Assembly: GCA_035934015.1 (NCBI GenBank)
Contig: DASYYH010000006.1
Coordinates: 124,001 to 188,000 of the forward strand
Direction of reading: 5' to 3'
Source: Candidatus Acidiferrales bacterium
GTDB taxonomy: Bacteria > Acidobacteriota > Terriglobia > Acidiferrales > UBA7541
DNA length: 64,000 bases
This document shows positions 40,155-51,111 of the stretch, one piece after another. Every line of letters begins with the position of its first letter. Within the stretch, counting starts at the first letter, position 1. The translations under genes and the position numbers were made by a program. The notes under the pieces were generated by a model. That model ran no database searches and was not told the DNA's origin. It saw only the letters and a list, made by a program, of their open reading frames with translations.

Positions 40155-42833
40155 ATGACATCTGCAACTTCCGAGCGCAAGAAACTATTTCTGGTGGACG
40201 CGATGGGGTACATCTTTCGCGCCTACTACGCACCCATGGGCGAACGATTCGAGCACAACGGCCTGCCGACGAAAGTTCCTTACATTTTTGCGACGATGAT
40301 CCGGCGGCTGATCGAAAGCAAAGAGCTTGCGCCGGATTATCTGGGCATCGTGTTCGATACGCCGGAGCCGACGTTTCGCGACAAGCTTTTCGACCAATAC
40401 AAGGCGCAGCGCGCGCCCGTGCCGGACGATTTGATCGTGCAATTGCCATTTGTGCGGAAATATTGCGAAGCGATGCGGCTGCCGATTCTGGAGATGGCGG
40501 GATACGAGGCCGATGACGTGATCGCGTCGCTGGCGCGGCAGGCGGCTGAGAAAAAACTCGATATTTACATCGTGACGGCGGACAAGGATTTCATGCAGCT
40601 GGTGGGCGGGCCGGTGCGGATGCTGAATCCGTCGAAGGGCGACCTGATCATTGACGAGAAAAAAGTCGAGGAACTGATGGGCGTGCCGCCGTCGAAGGTC
40701 GCGGACGTGATGGCGCTGATGGGCGATGCGATCGACAACATTCCCGGCGCGCGAGATCCGAACGAGAAGCCGGCGCCGGGCGAGCGGCGGAAGCCGGGCA
40801 TCGGCGACGTGGGGGCGCGGACGCTGATCCAGCAATTCGGCAGCGCGGAAGAAGCGATCCGGCGAGCGAAGGAAGTGAGCCGCACGAGTTATCGCGAGGC
40901 GCTGGAGAACAACGCGAAATTCGTGAAACTGAGCAAGGAGCTGGCGACGATTCACGCCAAAGCTCCGGTGAAGCTGGAACTCGACACGCTGCGGCTGCGG
41001 CAGCCGGACTTGAATGTGCTGCGCGAATTTTATGCGGAGCTGGGATTCACGTCGCTGCTGAAGAGCTTGCCCGCGGTGACGATGAGCGGCGAAACGGATT
41101 ACGCGAATTTCGAATCCGCGAAAGAGCTGCGAGAATTTCTGGAAAAACTGTCGGCGAAAGATGAGGTTGCGGTGTGGCTCGCGTTCGAGAGCGACGATCC
41201 GGACGACGAGGGATATGGCACGCGCGTGCGAGCGATTGAAGTCTCGAACCGTGCGGGATTCGCGCGCGTCTGTGCGAATGACGAAAGGGATTCCGCGCTG
41301 GCAGCGATTGCGGATTGGATGACAGACGCGAAACGACCGAAGATCGCTCATGATGCGAAATTGTTCGAGCTGCTTGGGCTGAGCGACGCGGAGGCAGCGA
41401 AACGCAATGCGGCTGGGGTACGGCACGCGACGATGCTCTATTCGTATTTACTGCGGCCGACGACAGCGAATCACGCGTTTGCAGAAGCCGTGCTGCGGCA
41501 ATTGAACGTGACGCTCTCCGGCGCGGCCGGCGAGCATGCAGATTTTCTGATGCGGCTGGCGCCGGCGCTGCGCGCGGAAGTGGAAAAACAGAAACTGGCC
41601 GAGCTCTACGCGAAAATCGATCTGCCGCTGGCGGGCGTGCTTTCGCGTATGGAACGCGCAGGCGTGCATATCGATCCGAAGTCGCTGAAGAAAATTTCGG
41701 CGACGCTGGAAAAGGAAATTGGCGCGCTGGAAAAGAAGATTTTCAAGCTCGCGGGAGTGGAGTTCAACATCAATTCGCCGGTGCAACTGGCGGAGGTGTT
41801 GTATGACCGGCTGGGACTGGCGCTGCCGAAGCGCACGCGCGCGAAAGCGCGTTCGACGGCGGCGGAAGTGCTGACGGAACTTGCCGCGCTGCATGAAATG
41901 CCGCGGCTGGTGATGGAGTATCGCGAGCAAGCGAAACTGAAATCCACTTACGCGGACGCGCTGCAGGAGCGGATTTCACCGCAGACGGGGCGATTGCACA
42001 CGCAACTGAGCCAGACGGGCGCGGCGACAGGACGACTGGCGTCTTCGAATCCGAATTTGCAGAACATTCCCGTGCGGACGGAGCTAGGACGCGAGATTCG
42101 CGCGGCGTTTGTGGCGGAGAAAGGAAACGTGCTGCTGTCAGCGGATTATTCGCAGATCGAACTGCGCATCCTGGCGCACTTCTCCGAGGATCCAGTGCTG
42201 GTGGAGGCGTTCCGGCGCGCGGAAGATATTCATTCGCGGACGGCGCAGGAAGTTTTCGGCGTTGCGCCGTTCGCGCAGACGGCGGAGCATCGGCGCGCAG
42301 CGAAAGTGATCAATTTCGGAATTATCTATGGGCTTTCGGCGTTCGGGCTGGCGCAGAATCTGCAGATTGACCAGAAAGAGGCCGTGAAATTCATCGCCGC
42401 GTATTTCGTGCGCTACAAGGGCGTGAAGAAATATCTCGAGCGGCAAGTGGAGGAGACGCGGCAAATCGGATTTACGCGAACGTTGTTCGGGCGCATCCGG
42501 CCGATCCCGGAAATCAATTCGCCGCAGGCGAATTTGCGAAACTTCGCCGAGCGCACGGCGATGAACACGCCGCTGCAGGGTACGGCCGCGGATTTGATCA
42601 AACTGGCGATGATTGACATCGACGGGAAGCTGAGCGAAGGAGAATTCGCGTCGCGGATGATTTTGCAGGTGCATGACGAATTGTTGTTTGAAGGACCGAA
42701 GAGCGAGATGGAGCGGCTGACGCCGATGGTGCGGGAGGCGATGGAGAAAGTTTACGAACTGCGCGTGCCGCTCGTGGTGGACATGAAGATGGGCGAGAAC
42801 TGGCGCGATATGGAGCCGGTGGGCGTAAAATAA
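40155..42833 (+). CDS. polA: DNA polymerase I
   Basis: 892 residues from the ATG at 40155; a frame-compatible start at 40089 adds 22 basic residues. Residues 1-290: 5'-3' exonuclease (FEN) domain, with the metal-site region AGYEADDVIASLA and VTADKDFMQLV, and an unusual 16-residue insert between DNIPGA and GIGDVGA. Residues 310-500: the 3'-5' exonuclease fold, whose catalytic acids appear lost (WLAFESDD, AHDAKLFEL). Residues 510-892: polymerase domain, motif A SADYSQIELRILAH, motif B RRAAKVINFGIIYGLSAFGLA and motif C LQVHDELLFE. Repair and Okazaki-fragment processing are expected. Confidence 0.95.
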   Translation: MTSATSERKKLFLVDAMGYIFRAYYAPMGERFEHNGLPTKVPYIFATMIRRLIESKELAPDYLGIVFDTPEPTFRDKLFDQYKAQRAPVPDDLIVQLPFVRKYCEAMRLPILEMAGYEADDVIASLARQAAEKKLDIYIVTADKDFMQLVGGPVRMLNPSKGDLIIDEKKVEELMGVPPSKVADVMALMGDAIDNIPGARDPNEKPAPGERRKPGIGDVGARTLIQQFGSAEEAIRRAKEVSRTSYREALENNAKFVKLSKELATIHAKAPVKLELDTLRLRQPDLNVLREFYAELGFTSLLKSLPAVTMSGETDYANFESAKELREFLEKLSAKDEVAVWLAFESDDPDDEGYGTRVRAIEVSNRAGFARVCANDERDSALAAIADWMTDAKRPKIAHDAKLFELLGLSDAEAAKRNAAGVRHATMLYSYLLRPTTANHAFAEAVLRQLNVTLSGAAGEHADFLMRLAPALRAEVEKQKLAELYAKIDLPLAGVLSRMERAGVHIDPKSLKKISATLEKEIGALEKKIFKLAGVEFNINSPVQLAEVLYDRLGLALPKRTRAKARSTAAEVLTELAALHEMPRLVMEYREQAKLKSTYADALQERISPQTGRLHTQLSQTGAATGRLASSNPNLQNIPVRTELGREIRAAFVAEKGNVLLSADYSQIELRILAHFSEDPVLVEAFRRAEDIHSRTAQEVFGVAPFAQTAEHRRAAKVINFGIIYGLSAFGLAQNLQIDQKEAVKFIAAYFVRYKGVKKYLERQVEETRQIGFTRTLFGRIRPIPEINSPQANLRNFAERTAMNTPLQGTAADLIKLAMIDIDGKLSEGEFASRMILQVHDELLFEGPKSEMERLTPMVREAMEKVYELRVPLVVDMKMGENWRDMEPVGVK

Positions 42834-42885
42834 TGCGGCGGTTTCGAGCTGCGAAGCAGAATCGCAAGAATCGGAGGAGGAGAAA

Positions 42886-43263
42886 ATGGCGCATGATCAT
42901 GCGGCGGGGTTTTTGGCGATCGTCAACGACGCGAAGAAGCGCGTGAAGGAAGAGGATTTCCGCGAGACGAAGAGGCGGTTGGACGCGGGAGAGAAAATGA
43001 TTCTGGTGGACACGCGCGAAGACAATGAATGGTCGAAGGGGCGTATTCCGGGCGCGATTCATCTGGGCAAAGGCGTGATCGAGCGCGATATCGAGAACGC
43101 TGTACCGGACAAGAATGCGCGGCTGGTGCTTTACTGCGGCGGAGGGTTCCGCTCGGCGCTGGCTGCGGATAATCTGCAGAAGATGGGATACAAGAACGTG
43201 ATTTCGATGGACGGCGGCTGGCGCGGGTGGACGGAGGCGGGATTTCCGACAGTGAAGGATTAG
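42886..43263 (+). CDS. Rhodanese-domain protein
   Basis: 125 residues, one rhodanese domain: MILVDTREDNEWSKGRIPGAIHLGKGVIE then the active-site loop LVLYCGGGFRSALAADNLQKMG, whose Cys would carry the persulfide, and GYKNVISMDGGWRGWTEAGFP. GGAGGAGGAG before the ATG is a strong ribosome site. It is separated from polA by 52 bp and converges on the next gene with a 9-bp gap. Probably a sulfurtransferase; substrate unknown. Confidence 0.93.
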   Translation: MAHDHAAGFLAIVNDAKKRVKEEDFRETKRRLDAGEKMILVDTREDNEWSKGRIPGAIHLGKGVIERDIENAVPDKNARLVLYCGGGFRSALAADNLQKMGYKNVISMDGGWRGWTEAGFPTVKD

Positions 43264-43272
43264 CGCGGCGGG

Positions 43273-44949
43273 CTAGAGCTCGGTGAGGACGCGATGGACG
43301 AGATGGATGGCGATGGCGCCTTCGCCGACGGCGGAAGCAACGCGCTTCACGTTTCCTGAACGAACATCGCCTACGGCAAACACGCCCGGGAGGCTCGTTT
43401 CCAGCATTTGTGGAGGGCGTTGCAATGGCCATATCGGTTTTTCGCTGGCCACGTCGATATCTCTGCCGGTGAGAATGAAGCCCTTGTCGTCGAGAGCGAG
43501 ACATCCGCGCAGCCAGTCGGTTCGGGGCGAGGCTCCGGCCATAATAAAAACGTGGCGAATGTTGCGAGTTGAAGTCTGGCCGGTAACGTTGTCGCGCCAA
43601 GTCACGCGCTCCAGATGAGAATCGCCTTCGAGGCCGACGATTTCCGTTTTGTAGTGCAATTCGATGGCGGGATTTTGCTCGATGCGCTGAATGAGATAGC
43701 GCGACATGGTGTCTGACAACTGACCGGAGCGCACCAGCATATAAACCTTGCTCGCGGTTTGCGAAAGATAGACAGCGGCCTGGCCGGCGGAATTACCTCC
43801 GCCGATGATGATGACTTCTTCCTGCTCGCAGAGTTGCGCTTCCATGAATGTTGCGCCGTAATAAATGCCCTGGCCTTCGAACTTCGCAAGATTCAGAATG
43901 CCCGGCTTTTTGTATTGCGCGCCGGTGGCAATGACCAGCGAGCGCGTGACGAGCCTGGTGCCATTGTCCAAGACCACTTTGTACGGGCGCTTGGCGCAGT
44001 CCAATTGCACCACGTCGTGCGCAATCATCATTTTTGCGCCGAATTTTTGCGCCTGGACAATGGCACGATTGGCGAGTTCCTGGCCGGAGACTCCGGTCGG
44101 GAAGCCAAGATAATTTTCGATCTTCGAGCTCGAGCCCGCCTGGCCACCGGGAGCTTCGGTTTCGACGACGAGCACGTCGAGGCCCTCGGAGCCAGCGTAG
44201 ACGGCCGCTGCAAGGCCGGATGGTCCGGCGCCGACAATAATCAAGTCGCGCACCTGCGTTTCATCGATGCCGGAATTAAAACCAAGGCAATCGGCGAGCT
44301 TCGGAATCGTTGGGTTGCGGAAGACGAAACCAGTGCCACCGCAAATGATGACGGGGATCTCGTCGATGCTTACGGAGAAGCGGTCGAGAATCTCTTGCGA
44401 AGCCTTATCGGTTTCGAGATCCACATAGGTATAAGGATGGCCGTTACGGTTCAGAAATTCGCGCAGGCGGAGGGTCTGGGCCGAGTGTCGCGAACCCATA
44501 AGAATGAGATTGCCCTGCCCGCGGTTGATGAGCTCGAGACGGCGCAGAATGAAAGCGCGCATGAAAATTTCGCTGAGTTCCGCGTCGCGGGCAATGAGCG
44601 AGCGCAGGCCATCTCCGGCGAGTTCCAGGAATTCACCGGGCTCGGCGACACGTCCCCGGACGAGGCAGCGCTTTCCGGAGATCATGGTGATCTCGCCAGT
44701 GAACTCCCCGGGACCATGCGTCGCGACAGGCCGCTCACCGGTGAAGTCGGGCTGGACGATTTCCATGCGGCCGGAGAGAAGGACAAAAAAGGGAACGTCC
44801 ATGTCACCCGGTTCGAAGAGAATGTCGCCGGTTTCAACGTGTCTCAACCGGCCATGCGAACGAATGCGGTCAATCTGTGGCTCAGACAGAACTGGAAACG
44901 CTTGCGTCCGAGGATCAAGCACAGAAGGGATTGGTGTCGAGAAGGCCAT
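43273..44949 (-). CDS. Cyclic-nucleotide-binding / glutaredoxin-like / thioredoxin-reductase-like fusion
   Basis: 558 residues from the ATG at 44949; the frame is open to 45162, but that runs through tRNA-Asn. Domain order: a CNB domain (about 25-140: VETGDILFEPGDMDVPFFVLLSGRMEIVQ, GEFTGEITMISGKRCLVRG), a glutaredoxin-like stretch (about 150-230: ILMGSRHSAQTLRLREFLNRNG, IDEIPVIICGGTGFVFRNP), then a FAD/NADPH reductase (DLIIVGAGPSGLAAAVYAGSEGL, EVIIIGGGNSAGQAAVYLSQTASKVYML, GVFAVGDVRSGNVKRVASAVGEG). The redox CxxC is absent: the equivalent position reads YYGATFMEAQLC. So it reduces something other than thioredoxin directly, or uses another Cys. CNB suggests control by a cyclic nucleotide. Confidence 0.88.
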   Translation of the reverse strand: MAFSTPIPSVLDPRTQAFPVLSEPQIDRIRSHGRLRHVETGDILFEPGDMDVPFFVLLSGRMEIVQPDFTGERPVATHGPGEFTGEITMISGKRCLVRGRVAEPGEFLELAGDGLRSLIARDAELSEIFMRAFILRRLELINRGQGNLILMGSRHSAQTLRLREFLNRNGHPYTYVDLETDKASQEILDRFSVSIDEIPVIICGGTGFVFRNPTIPKLADCLGFNSGIDETQVRDLIIVGAGPSGLAAAVYAGSEGLDVLVVETEAPGGQAGSSSKIENYLGFPTGVSGQELANRAIVQAQKFGAKMMIAHDVVQLDCAKRPYKVVLDNGTRLVTRSLVIATGAQYKKPGILNLAKFEGQGIYYGATFMEAQLCEQEEVIIIGGGNSAGQAAVYLSQTASKVYMLVRSGQLSDTMSRYLIQRIEQNPAIELHYKTEIVGLEGDSHLERVTWRDNVTGQTSTRNIRHVFIMAGASPRTDWLRGCLALDDKGFILTGRDIDVASEKPIWPLQRPPQMLETSLPGVFAVGDVRSGNVKRVASAVGEGAIAIHLVHRVLTEL

Positions 44950-45092
44950 TTTCTCTCTGGAAGCGTTTGAAAGGTTATTAGAGCACGAAGTCGAGGGTTT
45001 GGCGAGTCGAGGTGCCTGTGTAGCGCGCCGGTGGATCGGATAGAAAAGCTCCATCTTCGAAAACCCGATGAGATTCAGAATGGGCGAACGGT

Positions 45093-45168
45093 TGGCTGGG
45101 GCGGTTGGATTCGAACCAACACCGTCTGCATTAACAGTGCAGCGTCCTACCGATTGGACCACGCCCCA
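45093..45168 (-). tRNA. tRNA-Asn (anticodon GTT), CCA encoded
   Basis: 76 bases on the minus strand. Acceptor arm TGGGGCG paired with CGCCCCA, D arm with AATCGGTA loop, anticodon stem CTGCA/TGCAG with loop CTGTTAA (anticodon GTT), T arm GTTGG-TTCGAAT-CCAAC, discriminator G and encoded CCA at 45093-45095. All stems pair. It lies 144 bp upstream of the fusion-reductase start and 546 bp before uvrA. No integrase or att-like duplication was noticed beside it. Confidence 0.95.
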
Positions 45169-45714
45169 ACGCGGGCGAGGAATTTCTGTGAATATTTTAG
45201 ATGAGGGGAGGGGTTTGCGGGATTTCCGCTCGCTTCAATAGGGGGTGGAAGCGGTGGTGGAGGGCGGCGAAACCGATGAGCACACCCCCGCCGTTTAGAG
45301 GGTAGGTTTTCGTGGAGGTCGGCGGGAGAGGTGTCGAGGGAAGCAAGCCGGCCCAGCCCTCAATCCCCTAAAGGGATCCTCGGCTTGCTTTCCCCCTACG
45401 CGAGAGGGATAGGCACGCGGGAAGCCATTCATAAGCCTTTTAATTTCAGTCAATTGCTGATTGGGCGGCGAGTAAAAATCTCCAGTGCCCAGTAAAAACT
45501 CCCCGCGAAGGCGTGATTTGACCTCGATTGGATAGTCTAAATGGAGGCAGGGTCGCGCGTCACGATCCAGAAGATTCAAATTCCTCCACCATGTGCCTGC
45601 TGCGGTTCTTGACCAGCGCGCGGATGGCTTGCTATGTTGATGGATTAAGCTGGGCGAATTCTACGCACAGGGCGACGGACGCGCCTGTACGAGACCAGTT
45701 CAGCCACTGAGCCT
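45169..45714. other. Gene-free region between tRNA-Asn and uvrA with repeat remnants
   Basis: 546 bp without a credible gene. It holds a 10-bp perfect inverted repeat AAGCAAGCCG...CGGCTTGCTT (45341-45350 and 45381-45390) with a nested ATCCCctaaaGGGAT inside, a 20-bp-spaced direct repeat AGTAAAAA (45471 and 45491), and a degenerate right arm of the 51.0-kb element (45559-45590). This mix looks like the decayed remains of a mobile element, not a regulatory region for uvrA alone. No clear uvrA promoter or LexA box was found. Confidence 0.5.
45341..45390. repeat. AAGCAAGCCG inverted repeat with nested stem
   Basis: Perfect 10-bp arms around a 30-bp loop that itself contains ATCCC-ctaaa-GGGAT. 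It could fold as an RNA or DNA cruciform. Without a T-run it is not a standard terminator. Confidence 0.6.
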
Positions 45715-48528
<2,814 letters not shown>

Positions 48529-48581
48529 GCCCGTAGCAGCCCTCCTTCATAGTCCTCGATTCAGACCTTGGAATACTTAGA

Positions 48582-49031
48582 ATGATGGCACTCAGCTTCG
48601 TCAACTGGATACTTGCCGTAGTTGGCGCGATAGGCGGTTGTTTCGGCGTTGCCAGTTTTTTTTATGTGCGTCGGCAAACGAACTTGATGAACAGTCAGGC
48701 TCGGGGCGAGGAAATTCGCAAAGTCGATGATGCCGAGTGGTCAGCCAGGTTTGAGGAGGCAGCCACCACACTTGCGAGGGTTGGCCCGAAATGGATTGGC
48801 CCAGAGGGGGAGTTTTACCACTCGCAATTTGCTGACCCGAATGTGAGGACGAGAATCGAGCAGCACTTGATTCATATTGGAGGACAGAATCGGGATGTTT
48901 TCCAAGCGAAGTCTGTCAATACCGAGGCGTTGCGCGTCCCTGCCATTCGCCAAACCATTGACGAAGTCCTGAAAACATTGAACAGTTTCAAGACCGAACG
49001 ACCGGATGATGCTGAACGGCTTGGCCTCTGA
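48582..49031 (+). CDS. Membrane-anchored hypothetical protein
   Basis: 149 residues. One N-terminal helix (FVNWILAVVGAIGGCFGVASFFYV) followed by a soluble part with EEAATTLARVGPKWIGPEGEFYHSQF and RTRIEQHLIHIGGQN. No domain is recognised. It begins 53 bp after uvrA. The base composition is less GC-rich and the codon use more mixed than in uvrA, which suggests later arrival. It is next to the decayed hicBA remnant, so this stretch may be a small accessory segment. Confidence 0.65.
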   Translation: MMALSFVNWILAVVGAIGGCFGVASFFYVRRQTNLMNSQARGEEIRKVDDAEWSARFEEAATTLARVGPKWIGPEGEFYHSQFADPNVRTRIEQHLIHIGGQNRDVFQAKSVNTEALRVPAIRQTIDEVLKTLNSFKTERPDDAERLGL

Positions 49032-49101
49032 GCTTGGAAGAGAATCTATCGCATAGCGAAATCCGATTGGCGGAAGGCGGCGAGCGCCTTATAATTCAAC
49101 T

Positions 49102-49326
49102 ATGAAGCAAGTAACGCTCCCCATCGTGATCGAGGCTGACTCGGACGGTTACTTCGTTTCTTGTCCGGCGTTGCAGGGCTGCTACAGCCAGGGAGATACC
49201 TACGAGCAAGCCATTGAAAACATTAAGGACGCAATCCATCTGCGCATTGAAGACCGCCTCGCCGACGGCGAAGAAATCCCTACACACGTTTCAGTGAGTC
49301 TTTCCACCGTCGAAATCGCTGTCTGA
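49102..49326 (+). CDS. HicB-family protein (antitoxin of a decayed hicBA pair)
   Basis: 74 residues: LPIVIEADSDGYFVSCPALQGCYSQGDTYEQAIENIKDAIHLRIEDRLADGEEIP is the complete HicB partial RNase H-like domain. There is no C-terminal DNA-binding domain. In hicBA operons HicB neutralises HicA, an mRNA interferase. Here the following hicA is only a 19-codon stub, so the antitoxin has no partner. The stop overlaps the hicA start (TGATG). Confidence 0.85.
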   Translation: MKQVTLPIVIEADSDGYFVSCPALQGCYSQGDTYEQAIENIKDAIHLRIEDRLADGEEIPTHVSVSLSTVEIAV

Positions 49327-49385
49327 TGCCGAAGCTCCCCCGCCTCGCAGCTAGAGAAATCATCGCTGTGCTCGAAAAACTATGA
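49326..49385 (+). pseudogene. Truncated hicA toxin remnant
   Basis: Nineteen codons, MPKLPRLAAREIIAVLEKL, match the N-terminus of HicA, which normally continues for about 40 more residues with a catalytic His. The frame ends in TGA at 49383-49385, and this stop overlaps the ATG of the next gene. The abrupt loss points to a deletion that fused this stub to the threonine dehydratase-like gene. Confidence 0.8.
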
Positions 49386-50350
49386 CGAACCCTGAGATCA
49401 ATCGAGAGCGAATCCAAGAAGTGGAGCGGATCATACGGCCGCACGTTCGGCGGACGCCGGTCATCGAAGTGGCGGGCGGAGACATCGGGCTGGATGGAGT
49501 CAGTGTAGTTTTCAAGCTGGAATTGTTTCAGCATGCGGGCTCGTTCAAGGCGCGCGGCGCGTTTGCGAATCTCTTGACGCGGACGGTGCCTCCGGCGGGA
49601 GTTGTCGCGGCGTCGGGCGGGAATCATGGCGCGGCCGTGGCGTTTGCGGCGATGAAGCTCGGCAAGCCAGCGCGAATTTTTGTACCGAAAGTCGCGTCGC
49701 CGGAAAAGATCGAGCGGATTCGCGGATACGGCGCGGAACTCATGATCTCCGGCGAACGCTATGCGGATGCGCTCGAGGCGAGCGAGAAATGGGCTGCGGA
49801 ATCCGGCGCGCTGCGGGTCCATGCATACGATCAAGTGGAAACACTGCTCGGGCAGGGAAGCACCGGACTGGAATTCGAAGAGCAGGAGCCGAAGCTCGAC
49901 ACGCTTCTTGTTGCCGTGGGCGGCGGAGGACTCATCGGCGGCGTCGCGGCGTGGTATGCGAAGCGCATCAAAGTTGTTGGCGTCGAGCCGGAAAAAGCAC
50001 CGACGCTGACGAATGCGCTGCGCGCCGGGCGGCCAGTGGACAGCGAAGCGGGAGGAATTGCGGCGGATTCGCTCGCGCCGAAGCGAGTGGGCGAAATCAT
50101 GTTCCCGATTGCGCAAGAGCTGGTGGAACGCGTCGTGCTCGTCTCCGACGAAGATATTTTGCGCGCGCAGGAAATGTTGTGGAGAGCGCTGCGCGTGGTT
50201 GCGGAGCCGGGAGGCGCGGCGGCGTTTGCGGCGTTGCTATCGCGGCGATACGAAGCGCGGGCCGGGGAACGGATTGGCGTTGTCGTTTGCGGAGGGAACA
50301 CAGCCGCAGTTGATTTCAACCGCGCGCACGGGGCCGCGCAGAAAAAGTAG
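49382..50350 (+). CDS. Threonine/serine dehydratase-like PLP enzyme
   Basis: 322 residues, fold type II PLP. The Lys of FQHAGSFKARGAFANLL binds PLP; ASGGNHGAAVAFAA and the phosphate loop GGGGLIGGVAAWY follow. ILRAQEMLWRALRVVAEPGGAAAFAALL is typical of the family's end. There is no C-terminal ACT domain, so it is the catabolic threonine dehydratase or serine racemase type. It probably deaminates L-threonine/L-serine, or racemises serine. The ATG at 49382 overlaps the hicA stub by 4 bp, possibly a chance of the deletion. Confidence 0.87.
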   Translation: MTNPEINRERIQEVERIIRPHVRRTPVIEVAGGDIGLDGVSVVFKLELFQHAGSFKARGAFANLLTRTVPPAGVVAASGGNHGAAVAFAAMKLGKPARIFVPKVASPEKIERIRGYGAELMISGERYADALEASEKWAAESGALRVHAYDQVETLLGQGSTGLEFEEQEPKLDTLLVAVGGGGLIGGVAAWYAKRIKVVGVEPEKAPTLTNALRAGRPVDSEAGGIAADSLAPKRVGEIMFPIAQELVERVVLVSDEDILRAQEMLWRALRVVAEPGGAAAFAALLSRRYEARAGERIGVVVCGGNTAAVDFNRAHGAAQKK

Positions 50351-50398
50351 ATCCGGGCAGATACTTCTTCGAAGAATCGTGCGCGATTTAGACTTACC

Positions 50399-50950
50399 TC
50401 ATTCCGAGGATCGTCCTGTTTTTCCAGCTGCGTCAAACATTTTCTTCACGCGCTCGAACTGCGCTGGGTCGGGGTTCGTTTGACGAGTGGTGAAGACGAG
50501 CCGATGCCCGGCAGGATCGGTGACGCGCAGATCTCGGGTGTTCCAGGGCGTGTCGATGGGGCCTTCAATCGCTGAGACGCCGAGACTTGCAGCGGCGCGA
50601 GCGCGCCCAGCGAGCGCGTCTACATCCTCGGCCTGAAAACTCAGCGTCATGCTCGCCGGAGCTTGATTTGCCGTGTTCGAGGTTATGGGGACAAGCAAGA
50701 GGTCCTGATATTTTGCGCGGCGCAAGTGGACGAGGCTGTGTTGACCGCCGATGGCGGGACCCTGGAACATGATGCGAAAACCGAGGGCCTCCTCATACCA
50801 TTTGGCGACAGCCGCAACTTCGGCGACGGAAAGCGTCGCGAACATGGGCATGGGATAGACTTCAAATCCATTGAATTCACCGAGCGCGACAGGCTCTCCT
50901 TGCGCGTCCACCGCACGCATTGCCTTTGATTTGCTTTCTTCAGGTTGCAT
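50399..50950 (-). CDS. VOC-family protein (glyoxalase-like)
   Basis: 183 residues from the ATG at 50950, with GAGGA just upstream; the frame is open to 51007. A duplicated beta-alpha-beta-beta-beta fold is suggested: MFATLSVAEVAAVAKWYEEALGFRIMFQGP, HSLVHLRRAKYQDLLLVP, then SLGVSAIEGPIDTPWNTRDLRVTDPAGHRLVFTTRQ. A substrate cannot be named. The C-terminal tail FERVKKMFDAAGKTG is extra. It is convergent with the threonine dehydratase-like gene. Confidence 0.82.
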   Translation of the reverse strand: MQPEESKSKAMRAVDAQGEPVALGEFNGFEVYPMPMFATLSVAEVAAVAKWYEEALGFRIMFQGPAIGGQHSLVHLRRAKYQDLLLVPITSNTANQAPASMTLSFQAEDVDALAGRARAAASLGVSAIEGPIDTPWNTRDLRVTDPAGHRLVFTTRQTNPDPAQFERVKKMFDAAGKTGRSSE

Positions 50951-51027
50951 AGTGTCCTCGGGCAAATTCGCGCTCAAATTATGAGGTTCAAGGGCGAGCA
51001 AGTGCAAGCCAGTTCGGGTTATGGCGA

Positions 51028-51085
51028 TGGCTCAGTTTGAATTTTGACGCCTTGTGTCACGATCAGGAAAATTCAAACTGACCCA
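51028..51085. repeat. Long inverted repeat TGGCTCAGTTTGAATTTT
   Basis: The left arm (51028-51045) and right arm (51068-51085, AAAATTCAAACTGACCCA) are complementary in 17 of 18 positions around a 22-bp loop. It occupies the 104-bp gap between VOC and mglA. Degenerate relatives occur at 40028-40085 and 45559-45590. It reads as a small palindromic mobile or REP-like element, perhaps the end region of a lost insertion sequence. Confidence 0.75.
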
Positions 51086-51111
51086 CGGCCCAAAGTTGTG
51101 CCGCGAAGCGA

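Noticed and set aside
44950-45162. N-terminal extension of the fusion reductase through tRNA-Asn
   Set aside because: It translates a tRNA gene and has no domain character.
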